Source: Dicyema japonicum (Eukaryota > Dicyemida > Rhombozoa > Dicyemidae). From it: DNA of 59,717 bases. Position 1 is the first letter of the stretch. Every line of letters starts with the position of its first letter. The notes under the pieces were generated by a model that was not told where the DNA came from, did not search any database, and saw nothing but the letters and a program-made list of their open reading frames with translations. Positions 37,035-48,281 of this stretch are shown here, in pieces. The DNA is taken from contig RDEW01000009.1 of NCBI GenBank assembly GCA_011109175.1, forward strand, positions 5,237 through 64,953. Direction: 5' to 3'. A program made the position numbers and the translations under genes.

Positions 37035-37527
37035 TAATTATATTAATTCTAAACGAACTATCAATAAACAATATGAGTAACATATCTCACAACAGATGTT
37101 AGTTTTTCTCAAGAATTAAGATTTTCTTATTTAATATTAGAAGAACCATGAAATCATAATCCAACACGTGGGTTCGTCATTCAAGTTTATCCAGTGAGGA
37201 CTCTTCCTCAAGATTAAATATCTGAGACTAGTCATCCCAGCAGAGGTCGAATCGGAATCTTAAAGATTCCATACTTCTTAGTTTCAATCTATCCTACGTG
37301 GTCAGAAGAAAGGGGAGATCATTGATAAGGCGATAGAAATTTACTAAGGGAGACAGTTTCTATAAATGCCACTGACTTGATCTATAAGACAAGGAAGATG
37401 TCGTGAGGATTTAATGTGCGAATAAACAAAATTAACGGCTATTATTTGATAATCAATAATTAACGCAATCAGGTCTGAACTTAGCAATGCCTATATAAAT
37501 GGCAAATTACATCGGCGTATATTTATA

Positions 37528-38589
37528 ATGGAAAGTTATTACGGTTGCACTGCTTTCTGTTTATTGCTGTTATTTGAGGAAATTAGCGCATTTAATGATT
37601 ATTTTTAATTGACTGAGCCAATAATTAGACAATTGCAAGATTTTTATTGGAATGCTTAATAAAGAGCAGAATGAAGAGAGTGTGAAGCAAATGTTCAGTA
37701 AATGTGGAACGATCGAAGAATGCTCGGTTCTGAGGACTTACAGTGGAGAAAGCCGGGGTTGGTAAAAGTCTGATATAAAGGCTGTGCCTTCATAAAGTTT
37801 TCAAGTCATGAAGAGGCCCATTTCGCGATACAATCGCTACATGGAAAAATAACTTTAAATGTTACTTTATGATTCACTGCAGGGAGCCTCGTCGAGTTTG
37901 GTGGTCAAAATGGCGGACTCGGAAATAGAAAGACAACTGAGAAAACTCCAGCAGAACATTGATCAACAAGGAATCGTAAATCCTCTGATCATGTACCCAC
38001 TTTTACCCTCAAATACCTACCAAGTGAAAATATATGTGATCCTTAGAACAACCAAACTGCTAGAGTGAGTCCTCAGTGCTACTCGATCTACAATTACCCC
38101 GACATAAATAACGGAGACCAGATAAACTATCCAATTCCCTACTCCCCTGATCCGGGGTGTTCTTTCGTCGGATCACGTATTGATTTGAAATATCATAGCT
38201 TACTACGGAGAACAGATTTTACCGGTAACACACATTATTACACCGCTCTCCCTTCCGGGACATAAACAAAGTAGAGTAGTCGATGATCCCAGTAATCCCA
38301 ACTGGCCCAGAAGGATGTAATTTGTTTATTTACTATCTCCCTCACAACATCACCAACGAGTCGTTGGCTCAAATTTTCGCTCCTTTTGGGAACATTATCA
38401 GCTCCAAAGTTTATATTGATCGGGCCACCAACCAGAGTAAATGCTTTGGTCTACATTTTATTAACTTTGATAGGATTTATTAGCTACGATAACCCAGTCA
38501 GTTGCGAGAAGGCGATAAATGCTATGAATGGGTATAAAATTGGTAATAAACGACTAAAAGTACAAATAAAGAAAACCAAAAACAATTAA
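37528..38589 (+). CDS. CELF: CELF/Bruno-like RNA-binding protein, RRM2 and RRM3 only
   Basis: Secure exons: 37629-37757, 37781-37860, 37883-38023, 38047-38176, 38199-38270, 38293-38448, 38474-38589. Introns are 22-25 nt. RRM2: [46 protein letters not shown], then [12 protein letters not shown], the CELF linker start. RRM3: [68 protein letters not shown]. This is near-diagnostic for CELF. The linker is very short. No RRM1 is visible upstream. A start at 37528 with a 70-nt intron (37559-37628) keeps the frame but is weak; otherwise the first ATG is 37652, which would clip RNP2. Known role: splicing and translation control through GU-rich elements. Confidence 0.88.
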
Positions 38590-39560
38590 CTTATTTTAAA
38601 TATATCTTTTTAATAATCTAATTTAATTGAATAATTTAAATAAAATATTTTAAAATTGAAAATTTAGATTCTTGTTTAAATTTAATATTTTGAATTTAGA
38701 TTCTGAATAAGGCATATTTTATTTTATTTTTTTAGTTTTTGGTTAATTTATTCAAAACAAAATGATCCCTGGCGACATATTCGGCGCCTCTCATGATTGC
38801 AATTGAGATCAACTGGAGAACCTACTGGTTCTCACGTGCGTCGTTGCCTTTGAGCGTAACCAGAGGTCCCAGATTATTGAGGAAACAATGAAATTTCCTG
38901 CTTATTTCTCCAGTTGTCTCAACTACGATGGACCGGAATGTGAATCGATCTAACAGCATTTCGTATATTTGGCCATAAACTTTTAAGCACATTACTATGA
39001 TTGAAGGTTTCTGTTCCTTCCTTTCAGTGTCATCATCGGATCCACTTAACTCAAGAGAAGCCGTCCTGGCTGGTATTCAAAAAGATCCATCTTTTCTCGG
39101 GATACGTCCTGGCTGGAGACGAATTCTGGCTTCGACCTCAGCTTCCTATGAAGGCTCTACTGGACCGTGTCAGGGTCATGTGATTAGTTAGTTTACTTTT
39201 AACGTTGATCTTTGGGATAATTTCATTCTTGAAGCTAATCTGGCAACGTGCGTTTAAACAATCTAGCTAATTAAGTGATCCCACCTTCCTCTGTCGTGTG
39301 CAACTTCTCTTAATTCGTCGAGATGTTCTCCACTGTTCAGTGATTTTTGGACGTACTTGAGATCCGCATCAAGTATTTAAGGAAGTGTTACTCGTGGGCG
39401 TTGAACAATTGTGCAATATAACGGTTCAACAACGGCGTTTTATATCCTTAACTGGAATGATATACTTGATCGTTGCTCATCACAGCTGTAGAAAGATCAT
39501 TTTTTCGAACAATGTCCCCACTGTCTCCAAGTGAGACCCAATTTTATTGTCTTCATCCAT
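38590..39560. other. Spacer with dispersed repeat family A
   Basis: 38785-38960 resembles 12894-13140 (plus) and, on the opposite strand, 51180-51245 (shared gatcaactggagaacc and cacgtgcgtcgt cores). The rest shows no gene. A catgtgattagttagttta end near 39178 recurs near 53765 (cacgtgattagttagttt). Confidence 0.45.
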
Positions 39561-39699
39561 GGAAAGTCTGTTAAAAAAGTTTCCGTAAAATAAAAATCCT
39601 AAAAAAACAGAAAAAATCCTGTACCTTTGGAAGAACTGAGTGATATAATCTTCCAAACAAAAAAACAGTCGGAGTTGGAGTGGAGACTGTGTCCAGTTA

Positions 39700-40285
39700 G
39701 TATTGACTCATCTGTTCAGATAGCCTCATTCAGGTTGATAAAAGATAAAACCGAGATAATAAATTTTTACTTGAAGTGATTGTGACCTTGAAAAGCGTTG
39801 TCCACCAAATAAGCCAGGAATAACCAGGATTACCTTGGTAATGCCCACTATTATAGGAAGCGCCTCACATAGGTGGTAGCTCTTACAAATGGATTTTCTA
39901 ATAAACAGGCAGCTCTTACCAACTGCAAATGGATCTTCAAGTAATTAATGAAACCAAGATGGAAAACCTGAGATTATTACGATCCCTGGAGATTGCTTAT
40001 TGACATTCAGTGGAGATCATGTAATCTTTTTTGGATATCCAAGAACGTGAAAAAAACTAATGTTTACCGGAATACTGGTTAAATCAAGCTAAATTACCTT
40101 AGAGTGTATGTGGATGAGAATCGATTTTTAAAAGATCACATCAACAGCAGAAGGAAGAAATCTACTGCGAAGTTAAAATCGGTTCTTTTGTCTGAATCGG
40201 AGACGTTCCTCCACGTATATACAGCTAGCACTGAACGATTCTTGAGAACACTTCATTTCCGGATCAATTAGCATAGCTGTTCTTT
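39700..40285 (+). pseudogene. LINE C-terminal scrap
   Basis: Near 40105 the frame reads LRVYVDENRFLKDHINSRR and then STAKLKSVLLS, the thumb-like block after RT in Jockey-type LINEs. Upstream frames are full of stops. Confidence 0.45.
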
Positions 40286-40759
40286 CTTGTTATGTTTAAA
40301 AGGGAAAGTTTTATTATAATTTGTTGTAATTCGGCATCAAACAGATCTTTAATGATAAATATATTAATTAACAATCGTAAATTAACAAAACCACCATTTT
40401 AAAACAAAAACCCTGTTAACCATTAATAAACAACTTTAGATGTTTTGCCACAAAGATAGTTTTTTCCAAAAGCTCAAGATTCTTATTATTCGCTCCATGG
40501 GTAGTTTTGAGCATATTTATCGTCTAAATAGTTCCAATGTATCTCACCTCAAAACAGAACTTTTTCGTAACTGGAAGTCTCTCATACCCGTATAGTATAA
40601 TGTCCAAAGAAAATAGACAAATTGGTGCTATTCTCAAATGTTTCTAATTTGAGACAAAAAATCAACTTTATCTGATCGTACACGCTTTCCAAAGACTCGC
40701 GGGCTCTATGAATGTCTTCAATCCTCATAGAACAAGAAGTGATAATATTTCAGTTTTAT

Positions 40760-41620
40760 ATAATAAATGTGAGTGGTTGGGAGAATATGAGTCCATTTGT
40801 GCAACATTGTCTCAATTTTCAGAATAATATGAGAACCCATATCACTACAAATTTGATCGGGAAATACAAAATGGATGTAAATTGATTCCATTCTCCATAC
40901 TCAAAGGGTCCATTTCAAAGTATTTGTTATCCACGTGGGTCTTAAACTTTTTGTGACACAACGACAAGTCCACCATATCACTACATATTTGGTCAGAAAT
41001 TACATTTGGATATCAATTCTGTATTCTTCACACATCACCCGACGGTGTTCTAAGTATTCGTCATCCACGTGGGTCAGACACTTGTTACAACGGTTTGATA
41101 AATCTACCAGACCTGTCTGGCATGAAGGGCACTTTGTAGCATTGATTTGGGCATCAAATACATCGTCCGCACATCGGGGACATTCACAAGTGAAGAGTTC
41201 TAACAAGGCATTCCGATCTGCTCTGTTATTGATCACATCAATATAGCTTATGTAAATATTCTAAAGTTAAATAAAGTTAACTCCCAGGAGATCACATCTG
41301 TCGCTACAATTTTCAAGCGAATTCCTTCGAATAGCAAGCGTTGGGACGCAGGAATGGTCATATTTCGAGCCACTAGAGTAGACGTAAGTATCAACAACTT
41401 TATATATAACCAATTCCAAGTTCTTCACAATTATTAAATCACATTTTGTATGAATTTGTGTGCATTTTACAGTAATTTCGACATATTTACGTACTTCTAA
41501 TGATCCGGTATATTCAAAGCAATATGCAAGGCAAATGTGAAAAAGTGTTATTTTTTGTGCAAAATTTCATAGTCTGAACAGATTATAAGGGAAGACTAAC
41601 TTGAGGCTAATTCATGAATG
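40760..41620 (-). CDS. SMYD-like SET-domain gene, partial reading
   Basis: On the minus strand: YDHSCVPTLAI near 41350 (the NHSCxPN motif of SET domains, here DHSCVPT), a 21-nt intron, then IYISYIDVINNRADR near 41240 and LFTCECPRCADD (CxCxRC post-SET zinc site). Further cysteines follow in CPSCQTGL and CNKCLTHVDDEYLEH. A 23-nt intron beginning GTAATTTCTG joins to DMVDLSLCHKKFKTHVDNKY, which looks like a duplicate of the preceding exon. Known role of the family: lysine methyltransferases. The N-terminal half (MYND finger, SET start) was not resolved between 41.6 and 42.5 kb, and a frame ambiguity remains after VPT. It may be intact with more introns or a pseudogene. Confidence 0.6.
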
Positions 41621-41639
41621 ATTTTTCATCTGAGTCTTC

Positions 41640-43480
41640 CTTTTTATCCAAAATCCCCAATTTGCACTTTAAGTAAATGTACGGAGTACCTTTAGACGAG
41701 TTGGAAGAATAAGCGAACATGATTTGGTGGTACTTTACATCCAGCAAGTTTACTACACTCGAATTTATGGATTTGCCAAGATTTTTTCTAAGTTACACAT
41801 TTTTAAACTTGGCAAGCTGGACTGCAGTATCTAAGGATTTTGCAACTTCCACATTTTTTAGATTTGATTCACTAAAGCACCACGAACACCTTAATGCAAG
41901 CAATTCCGTCTCAACACGTGGACGAACGGAAGAGATTCAACGATAATGTCACCTGGTTTGTATGACTTCATGACTATTATGTTTAAACCGTTAAGTTTCC
42001 ACGGTTTTATTGAAAAAAATTACGCAGTTGTAACGCAGTTCTCTTCACCCAATCTTGTCTTCCGATTTCTCACTACGAAAATGGTCTCAAACTTATTTCC
42101 CCACCTTTAATGGACATATCACAGTACCCACCATTGAGGGTTCTTCAATAGACAGGATCTGATCCTGAGACTTTCACGGTGGCAATTCCTAGAGATATGT
42201 TGTACAACAGTTACGGAATTGAACTGAATCTGACCAAGAATTCTAATCTTTAGGAGAAGTCTTATCGAATTGGATTTACTCCAGCATGGTATGATTGCCC
42301 AACTTGGTGGATGTAATCCCTTAAATTGGAATAATCAGGGAGTTCATTGAATTTTAATTTTCATTTGACCTAGTTTATTGAAATAAATCGACCTTATAGT
42401 CATGCCACATAGCGCTCACGTCAAAGATCACACAAAATTATCATTTTAAGCAAAATTATAGGTCACTTTGATCTCATGATTGGGTTACATAAGTTTGATA
42501 TTGGAGTAAAAAAACTTAGGGGTTCAAGGAACTGATGATTTTTCTACCTCTTCTTCATTCTGACTAGACCAATAAATATTATTTAGAAACTTGGTTTCTT
42601 GTGGTCATCCGCTCGTGGGAAACTCTCTTCTCCATTAAACGACTACCAAATAGTTTGTCTGGTGGAGGATACGGGAGAGGACCAGATATCTTTGACTAAA
42701 CAAGTCAGTTATATATCGTGTGGTCTCTTGAATTTTAGAATTCGAATAGTCAACCATAAAGGTAACGAAATGCCTGTGAAAGTGGGGGATTTATTTGTCT
42801 TAGTAACTCTCATATTCTTTGTGAATGATTTCATTCACTTAAATGATCTGAGCCTAAGATCACTGCTAAATGTAGCCACTGACTATGTACCCGGTATTTT
42901 AACATATCTAGCCATATTTCTACAAATTGATTAAATTTTTGACTGATGTTTTCTTAACGTGTGTTATTGTAGAGTTCTGGTCGAAAAGAGACACGAGATC
43001 GAAATTGTCACAAGAATAATCGCATACGACAGACTACTGAACTGCTGCAAACTGAACAGCTAGCATATTTGGCTTGAAAACATTAGACATGTCCAAGGCA
43101 GAGAAACATTACGACTGGATGATCTGTTAAGTATGGAAGTAGAATCTCAAAATAATTTCTCAAAGATGTTTGACAAATATTATGGGGACCAACCGTTGAG
43201 AACTAGTTTCTGTAAGTTGAAGATACCCCCAGAATACTTGGGAGACTAGATTTTTCCATGCAAACATATCCTCCCTTAAAAGTAAATCCGGGTTTTGGGA
43301 GTTAGCAATTCCTCGTCTATTGAGGTAACTCAATTCGCACAACAGCTGAAAGAGTTTTTCAGTTTTCCCGTCGTTGGTTGGCAAAATAGGCAGACACTAC
43401 AGAACATGAACATTGTGTAAAAATCAACTACGTAGTGAATATGGTTATGGTGGTATCCGTGCTTAAAAAATAGTTTTCAA
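41640..43480. other. Unassigned stretch
   Basis: A 111-codon plus frame at 42599-42934 and a following stretch with HEIEIVTRIIAYDRLL near 42985 look non-random but match nothing I know. A minus frame at 43160-43384 reads KLFQLLCELSYLNRRGIAN, reminiscent of the last helix before domain C in SLC3 heavy chains. It lies beyond the apparent end of the SLC3A gene and is left unassigned. Confidence 0.3.
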
Positions 43481-43499
43481 GGTTGACTTCATTTCGCTT

Positions 43500-44985
43500 T
43501 GTAGTTCAATCCCGTGTTTAATTCCTACTCTTTTAGCAATATTCCTGATTTAAATGATCATAAAGTATACTTGGATGCGGGTTCTGTGATGAACGATAGA
43601 ATACCAGTAGGTTCGAAATCCTTCCGTTCGATAGTGCAGTAGATCACGTTTGTCTCTTCGAAAACCGTATATTCCCCCCATTTGACAGTTTTCTTGCTGT
43701 AGATGTCCAAAAAGAATAATGTTAGGGGGAAGTCTTTAATGATGGTATTGGTGGCTGTTTGAATCTAAGGATTCCTAAACGAGTCACTTTGATTCCAAAT
43801 TTGAACAAATCCTCGTTAAAGTTTTTGTTTATTCGGCCAACCTCGCTAAATCCGTTGTTTAAGGCTTCGTCGTCCAGTTCATGATTGGCTGGGATTTCGT
43901 AGAATTGGCGACTTTTGATTTAAAAAAGTTACTTTCTAACGATTTTAGTTCCTCCCGTAGTTCAAAATCAGGGACCAGCCTTGGAGCATCATTCTGTAGT
44001 CGAGTTCATTTCTAGCCCACGTGTCTGTCCCGTCCGAGCTCTGTTTAGTGAAAGACAAACTGTGTAGGCTATGTAAGGCTTCCTGCTGAAGTGGGTCCCG
44101 TTAACTTTGATGTTTGGGAGACACATCTTCCACGGATTCGCACGTGAATCTCTTTATGATGAGATCTAAGTGATTATATTCGCTCGACGAGGAAATCAGC
44201 TGCATTCCGATTATTCTAACGTGGTTACAATCTTACTTCTCCAGTGGTAAGATTTTGCGATTTTCTCAAATCTGTCCTCAAATGTCGGATACTCCATCTC
44301 CTCGATGATGATCCCATCGATGTAGTCCCTCACGTTCACCAAGGACAGCTAAGATTACAGTAAACTCAACATTCATGTTTTCCATGCTCGTATTGAAGCT
44401 GATTAGAAGATTGATGTCTTTAGTTAAACCAAAATCGACTATATTTAAGTAAGGATCTCTTTAATTTGGGCAAATCCACGTGAGGCTGAGGTGGGGACCT
44501 TAACTCAGTCTCGAAGACATCGTTTGTTAGAAAAGGTTGAATCCAAATCGCTTTGATTTTAAGTTTCTGATATATTCGAGTTTATCCAAGATCCCTACGT
44601 TAATTAAGGGACCCAACCTTGGATGTCGCCTTCTCCGCTCCCGTCGGAGTCGTAAAACGCCTTAACGTTGATTCTGTAAATCACGGCGTTATGAAACCAC
44701 ATAAAATCTCTCGGAAGTGTGCAAATTGGGTTTAAAAATATGATTAAAATCAGAGTAACAATCATCCCCCCAACAAGAAGACAAAATATCACCACAACGA
44801 AAATCCTGACCTGGCAAACCTCAAACATCAAAGACTTGTCTCCAAAACCGATCATCCATGGTTTCAACGGTTTCTCTGCTGAGGTGAGAACAATTTTGCG
44901 TTGGCTGGTTCGGAGTTTGGTCCTCGGTTAATCTACTTTCGATTTCTTCGTCATCAGCCACTTCAACCAGGTTCTGATCGGACAT
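43500..44985 (-). CDS. SLC3A-type amino-acid transporter heavy chain (4F2hc/rBAT-like)
   Basis: The start at 44985 gives MSDQNLVEVADDEEIESRL. A cytoplasmic tail is followed by a single TM (VRIFVVVIFCLLVGGMIVTL) and the GH13 barrel entry WFHNAVIYRINVKAFYDSDG and GEGDIQG. A 23-nt intron leads to ILDKLEYIRNL and IKAIWIQPF, VDFGLTKDINLLISF, FTVILAVLG, VRDYIDGIIIEEMEYPTFED, ARNELDYRMMLQGWS and LNYG, then NHELDDEALNNGFSEVGR and a beta-rich end. The order follows SLC3A2. Catalytic residues of true amylases are not evident, as expected of heavy chains. Known role: type II membrane partner of SLC7 light chains. Frame changes near 44985-44860, 44560 (one A short in an A run), 44245 and 44100 leave it uncertain whether the copy is intact. 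Confidence 0.75.
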
Positions 44986-44999
44986 GCACGATTGGAAAC

Positions 45000-45790
45000 A
45001 GCGGGAAATAAATGTTTTAAAACGTTTTTTCCAAGAATTTGTCGTTTATGAATTAATTAGTGGCGAAATTAGTGCAGGTTATGTCTTCGATTGAATGCCG
45101 AACATGCATGACACGTGGATGTGAATACACTGTACAGTACATCCCGGAATATTGACTTGCCAGGAGCACGTCTCAATTACTTACAAATTCTGATAATCAA
45201 GGTTTTTAGGTCAAAGTTCTTTCGTCAAAATGAACGGCGAACAAAAATTTCCAAATTTTGTAGGATTTTCCGATCGAAATGAGATATATGAGGATCAACT
45301 GAAACACCTCAGAATTTTGCAAAATCGATAAACCTTGAAATTTATTTCAAAGAGGTTCAAGTGAATTTTCAAACCGCAAGTTGGACTATAATGCTAGAAA
45401 ATCACTGAATTTTTAGAATAACGTAACGTCTGATGAAGGTCAATTCTCGTCAAACAGATCCCACCCGTAAGTGACAGTCCTTCTGGCACGACACAGTTGT
45501 TGAAAGGGATCTTCCTTCTCTGACCATCCCCTTGTAAGACTATCCATTATGAGAAACTCTTCCGCGACGGTAAGACGTGTGATGAAAATGGAAGAGGGCA
45601 AACCTACTTCTCCACCCCTTTTCTGAAGTGGAAGCCTGTAATGTACTATTGGAGGACGGCTGGTGATATAGAGCATAATCAGGGTCCGATTCTAGGCTGA
45701 TTATTCTACGGAATCCACAATAAAGACTTGGAACTAAGTTCATCTTACCCTACTCAAAAGTGCACATTCCCCTCATTCAGGAAACGAAAA
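45000..45790. other. Unassigned stretch upstream of SLC3A gene
   Basis: Overlapping minus frames (45440-45676, 45540-45743) show no domain. Confidence 0.3.
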
Positions 45791-45791
45791 T

Positions 45792-45799
45792 CTCTAGAA
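45792..45799 (+). repeat. 8-bp target site duplication, left of hAT-2
   Basis: CTCTAGAA, identical to 48274-48281. Confidence 0.92.
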
Positions 45800-45904
45800 C
45801 ACTGGTTCCCAAAGTGTGCCTGGAGGCACCCTAGGCTGCCTCAAAAAAATAATGATATTTTAAAAAATTAATTTAAATTAAATATTTTGTTATACAGGAT
45901 TTTC

Positions 45905-47010
45905 CGATTTATTTAATAACTTTGTCATAAAATTTAATAATTTGTCAAATATTTAATAACTTTGTCAAAATGTTTAATAATTTGTTAAAATATTTAATAA
46001 CTTTGTCAAAATGTTTAATAACTTTGTCAAAATACTTAATAACTTTAAAGAAGATGCTAATAAAAATTGAAGAAGATGCTTCATTTACGCTGAAGAATTT
46101 ACAAAATTCTTTATTTGATGTGAAAGAAAAAATGTCTCTCAATCGGCAATAAATAGGACGCTAAGTGACATTTGGATATAGTTTTAAAAAATCAATTTGT
46201 ACCTATGGCGAGAAATTCTAAACAATAAATATGGAAGAAGATATAGATCTGCCAGAAAAATAATTGAAGTTGATAATCAACGGCTTATTTTTATAGACGA
46301 AATGGGAGTCAATTGTTTGATGAGATCCAAATTTGGAAGATCTATAAAAGGAGTTTACTTCGAAAAAATGTACTAGAAACATAAGAGAGAAAAATTTCGC
46401 TATTTGTGCTGCTATTTCTGTGGACGGCTTTTACATTACGGAATCCAATTCTCCTTATTGCGGCGGAGACGTTCATTGATATTGTAATGCAGCTTAATTA
46501 TAAGCTTGAAATGCAGGGAAAAAAGTATGGTTATATATTATATTTAAGACATGGTATTGATTTGTGACAATGCATCAATTCACAAGAGCGAGCAATTAAA
46601 AATGTTGTATCGGACTGGTATCCAATTAATTTTTAAACGTGTATAGGGTATGAATTGTATTTTTTGCCTCCTTATACTCCTCAACTTAATCCAATGAAGA
46701 GTTTTTTTCTGTTGAAAAAAATAACATCAAAAGAAAAAATTGTAGAACTCGATGAATTAATAAACGCAATCCAAAACATCAGAAAATTCCATCAGATGTG
46801 TGCAATAATTTGTATAGCCTCATGCGGAGCCATTTAGTTAAAGCATTGGCTAATGAAGAATTTTAATTTATAATTGTTTTTTTCAATTAATTATAAAATT
46901 GGTTTCTTTTAATTTGACCGCTTTACAAAGTTATTAAATATTTTGACAAATTATTAAACATTTTTGACAAGTTATTAAATATTTTGACAAATTATTGTAA
47001 TATTCCACGC
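45905..47010 (+). mobile_element. Tc1/mariner-like element with inverted arrays of a 20-bp motif
   Basis: About seven copies of tttaataactttgtcaaaa (and shorter variants) lie at 45910-46045, and about four inverted copies at 46918-47002. They bracket a transposase remnant: RLIFIDEMGVNCLMRS (first Asp) near 46275, IGRS-like GRSIKG, CDNASIHKSEQLKM near 46570 (second Asp), and FLPPYTPQLNPMKSFF near 46660. The expected third acidic residue after LNP is replaced (MKS where IEE is usual), and stops are present. Dead. Exact ends were not resolved. Confidence 0.75.
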
Positions 47011-47139
47011 CTAATTTAATTTCGCGTGTTATTTTTTTCTTGTTGGTTGATATATGCCTATTAAAGTTTACAACTTTATTATTCCTCTAGAATAGAAAAT
47101 ATAGAAAGAACATCTTGCTTATGAATTTTTCCAGTTTGA

Positions 47140-47480
47140 AGTGATTCGAAGAGAGCAGAGTTGTATTGATGTGCCACAAAATTATGTCAAAAGAGACATT
47201 AGTATCAGCTAAGCTCCATCGACATCGCATTGTTCAGCATAAAAAATTGATAAACAAAGATACATCTTTTTTTGGAAAAAATGCTTCCTGCTTTTTAGTA
47301 ATTCGAAAAAATTCGATATATAAAACTTATGAAATTTAAAAGATGAAAATTTAAAAGCCACTGAAGCTTCCTATGAAGTTGATTATAACTTTTAATTTAT
47401 CTTAGATAAGTGACCTTATTGCAAAAAATAGAGTTTGACGAATCAACTCATGTTGAAGATTATCCTTTTGACATTAAGAC
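47140..47480 (+). pseudogene. hAT-2 transposase remnant, BED zinc finger
   Basis: It reads VLMCHKIMSKETLVSAKLHRH, then NKDTSFFGKNASCF. The CxxC-like start, KLxRHxxxxH and ..FF.K match the BED finger of ZBED5-type hAT transposases, agreeing with the element's termini. The rest of the transposase is lost. Confidence 0.65.
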
Positions 47481-47599
47481 AAAACCTGTGAATTTAATAT
47501 AAAAGAATACGAACAGTTGATTCAGTCAACTGAGGACTCCTTATTAAAATATGAATATAACTGGCATTTGCCCGCGTGGCGCCATCTGGTGCTGCGTGG

Positions 47600-47880
47600 T
47601 TTAATTGGTTTAAATTTATGCTTGCTTGTCTGTTCCTCCTCTCTCTTCCTAATAGAGTGGCGTCATGTGATCCACCTGTCTAGGTGACGCCCAGTGCCAG
47701 GCCGGCATGAAAAAGGATCATTGCTCTCCCCACTCCACTGGAGGGGTTTCCACAACTGCATGTAATGGACTACCCTTTATGCTGATTCCGGATGGACTCT
47801 GTTTCTGTAGAAGTGGAAACTGGATGCACTTAATTAGTTGGTTACTTTAACTTTCTTTCTCGGTGTATCCGGGGTTAATA
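47600..47880 (+). repeat. Dispersed repeat family T, longest copy
   Basis: It contains tagagtggcgtcatgtgatcc, gacgcccagtgccagg, ggatcattgctctcccc and tgtagaagtggaaactggat, and ends in an A-rich run (47878-47900). Pieces recur at 745, 14.63 kb (minus) and 20.9 kb (minus). No protein frame. A SINE or LINE tail fits best. Confidence 0.6.
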
Positions 47881-48273
47881 AAAAAATTAAAAAAAAAACT
47901 GGGATTGTTTCATTTTTGGTCTGAATGCAGTTGGAAATATGAAGAAATAGGCAAAAAAACATAATTTCTTTATTACATTTTTGACTACCTACCTCTGCGA
48001 GTTCGGCTTTTTCTTATATTCTTCAACGAAAACAAAGTACAGGAATAGGCTTGAAGCTTCCTCAGACATAAGATTGCAACTATCGACATTGACCCCGGAC
48101 ATTAAAGGTCTCTGCAAGCAAAAAAACAGTCACACCTTTCACATTAATTTAATTTCTGTTGCCTTAATAAATAAAATCAGAAATATTATTATTAATAAAA
48201 ACATTAGGGTGCCTCAAATTTTTAGAAAAATCAGAAAAAGGTGCCTCACCTCAAAAAAGTTAGGGAACCACTG

Positions 48274-48281
48274 CTCTAGAA
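48274..48281 (+). repeat. 8-bp target site duplication, right of hAT-2
   Basis: CTCTAGAA, identical to 45792-45799. Confidence 0.92.

Larger units (their letters stand above)
45800..48273 (+). mobile_element. hAT transposon (hAT-2, Charlie/Buster/ZBED5-like ends), composite
   Basis: The left end is CACTGGTTCCCAAAG. The right end, inverted, is CAGTGGTTCCCTAAC. A perfect 8-bp repeat CTCTAGAA flanks both. Next to each end is a gtgcctc or ggcaccc-like block, as in animal hAT elements with CAGTGGTTCCC termini. Inside are a Tc1/mariner-like element, a decayed hAT BED finger and a copy of repeat family T. The element is therefore a stack of insertions and is inactive. Confidence 0.92.

Noticed and set aside
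45440-45743. Two overlapping minus-strand open frames
   Set aside because: Different frames of the same DNA, neither with a recognisable domain nor flanking short introns.
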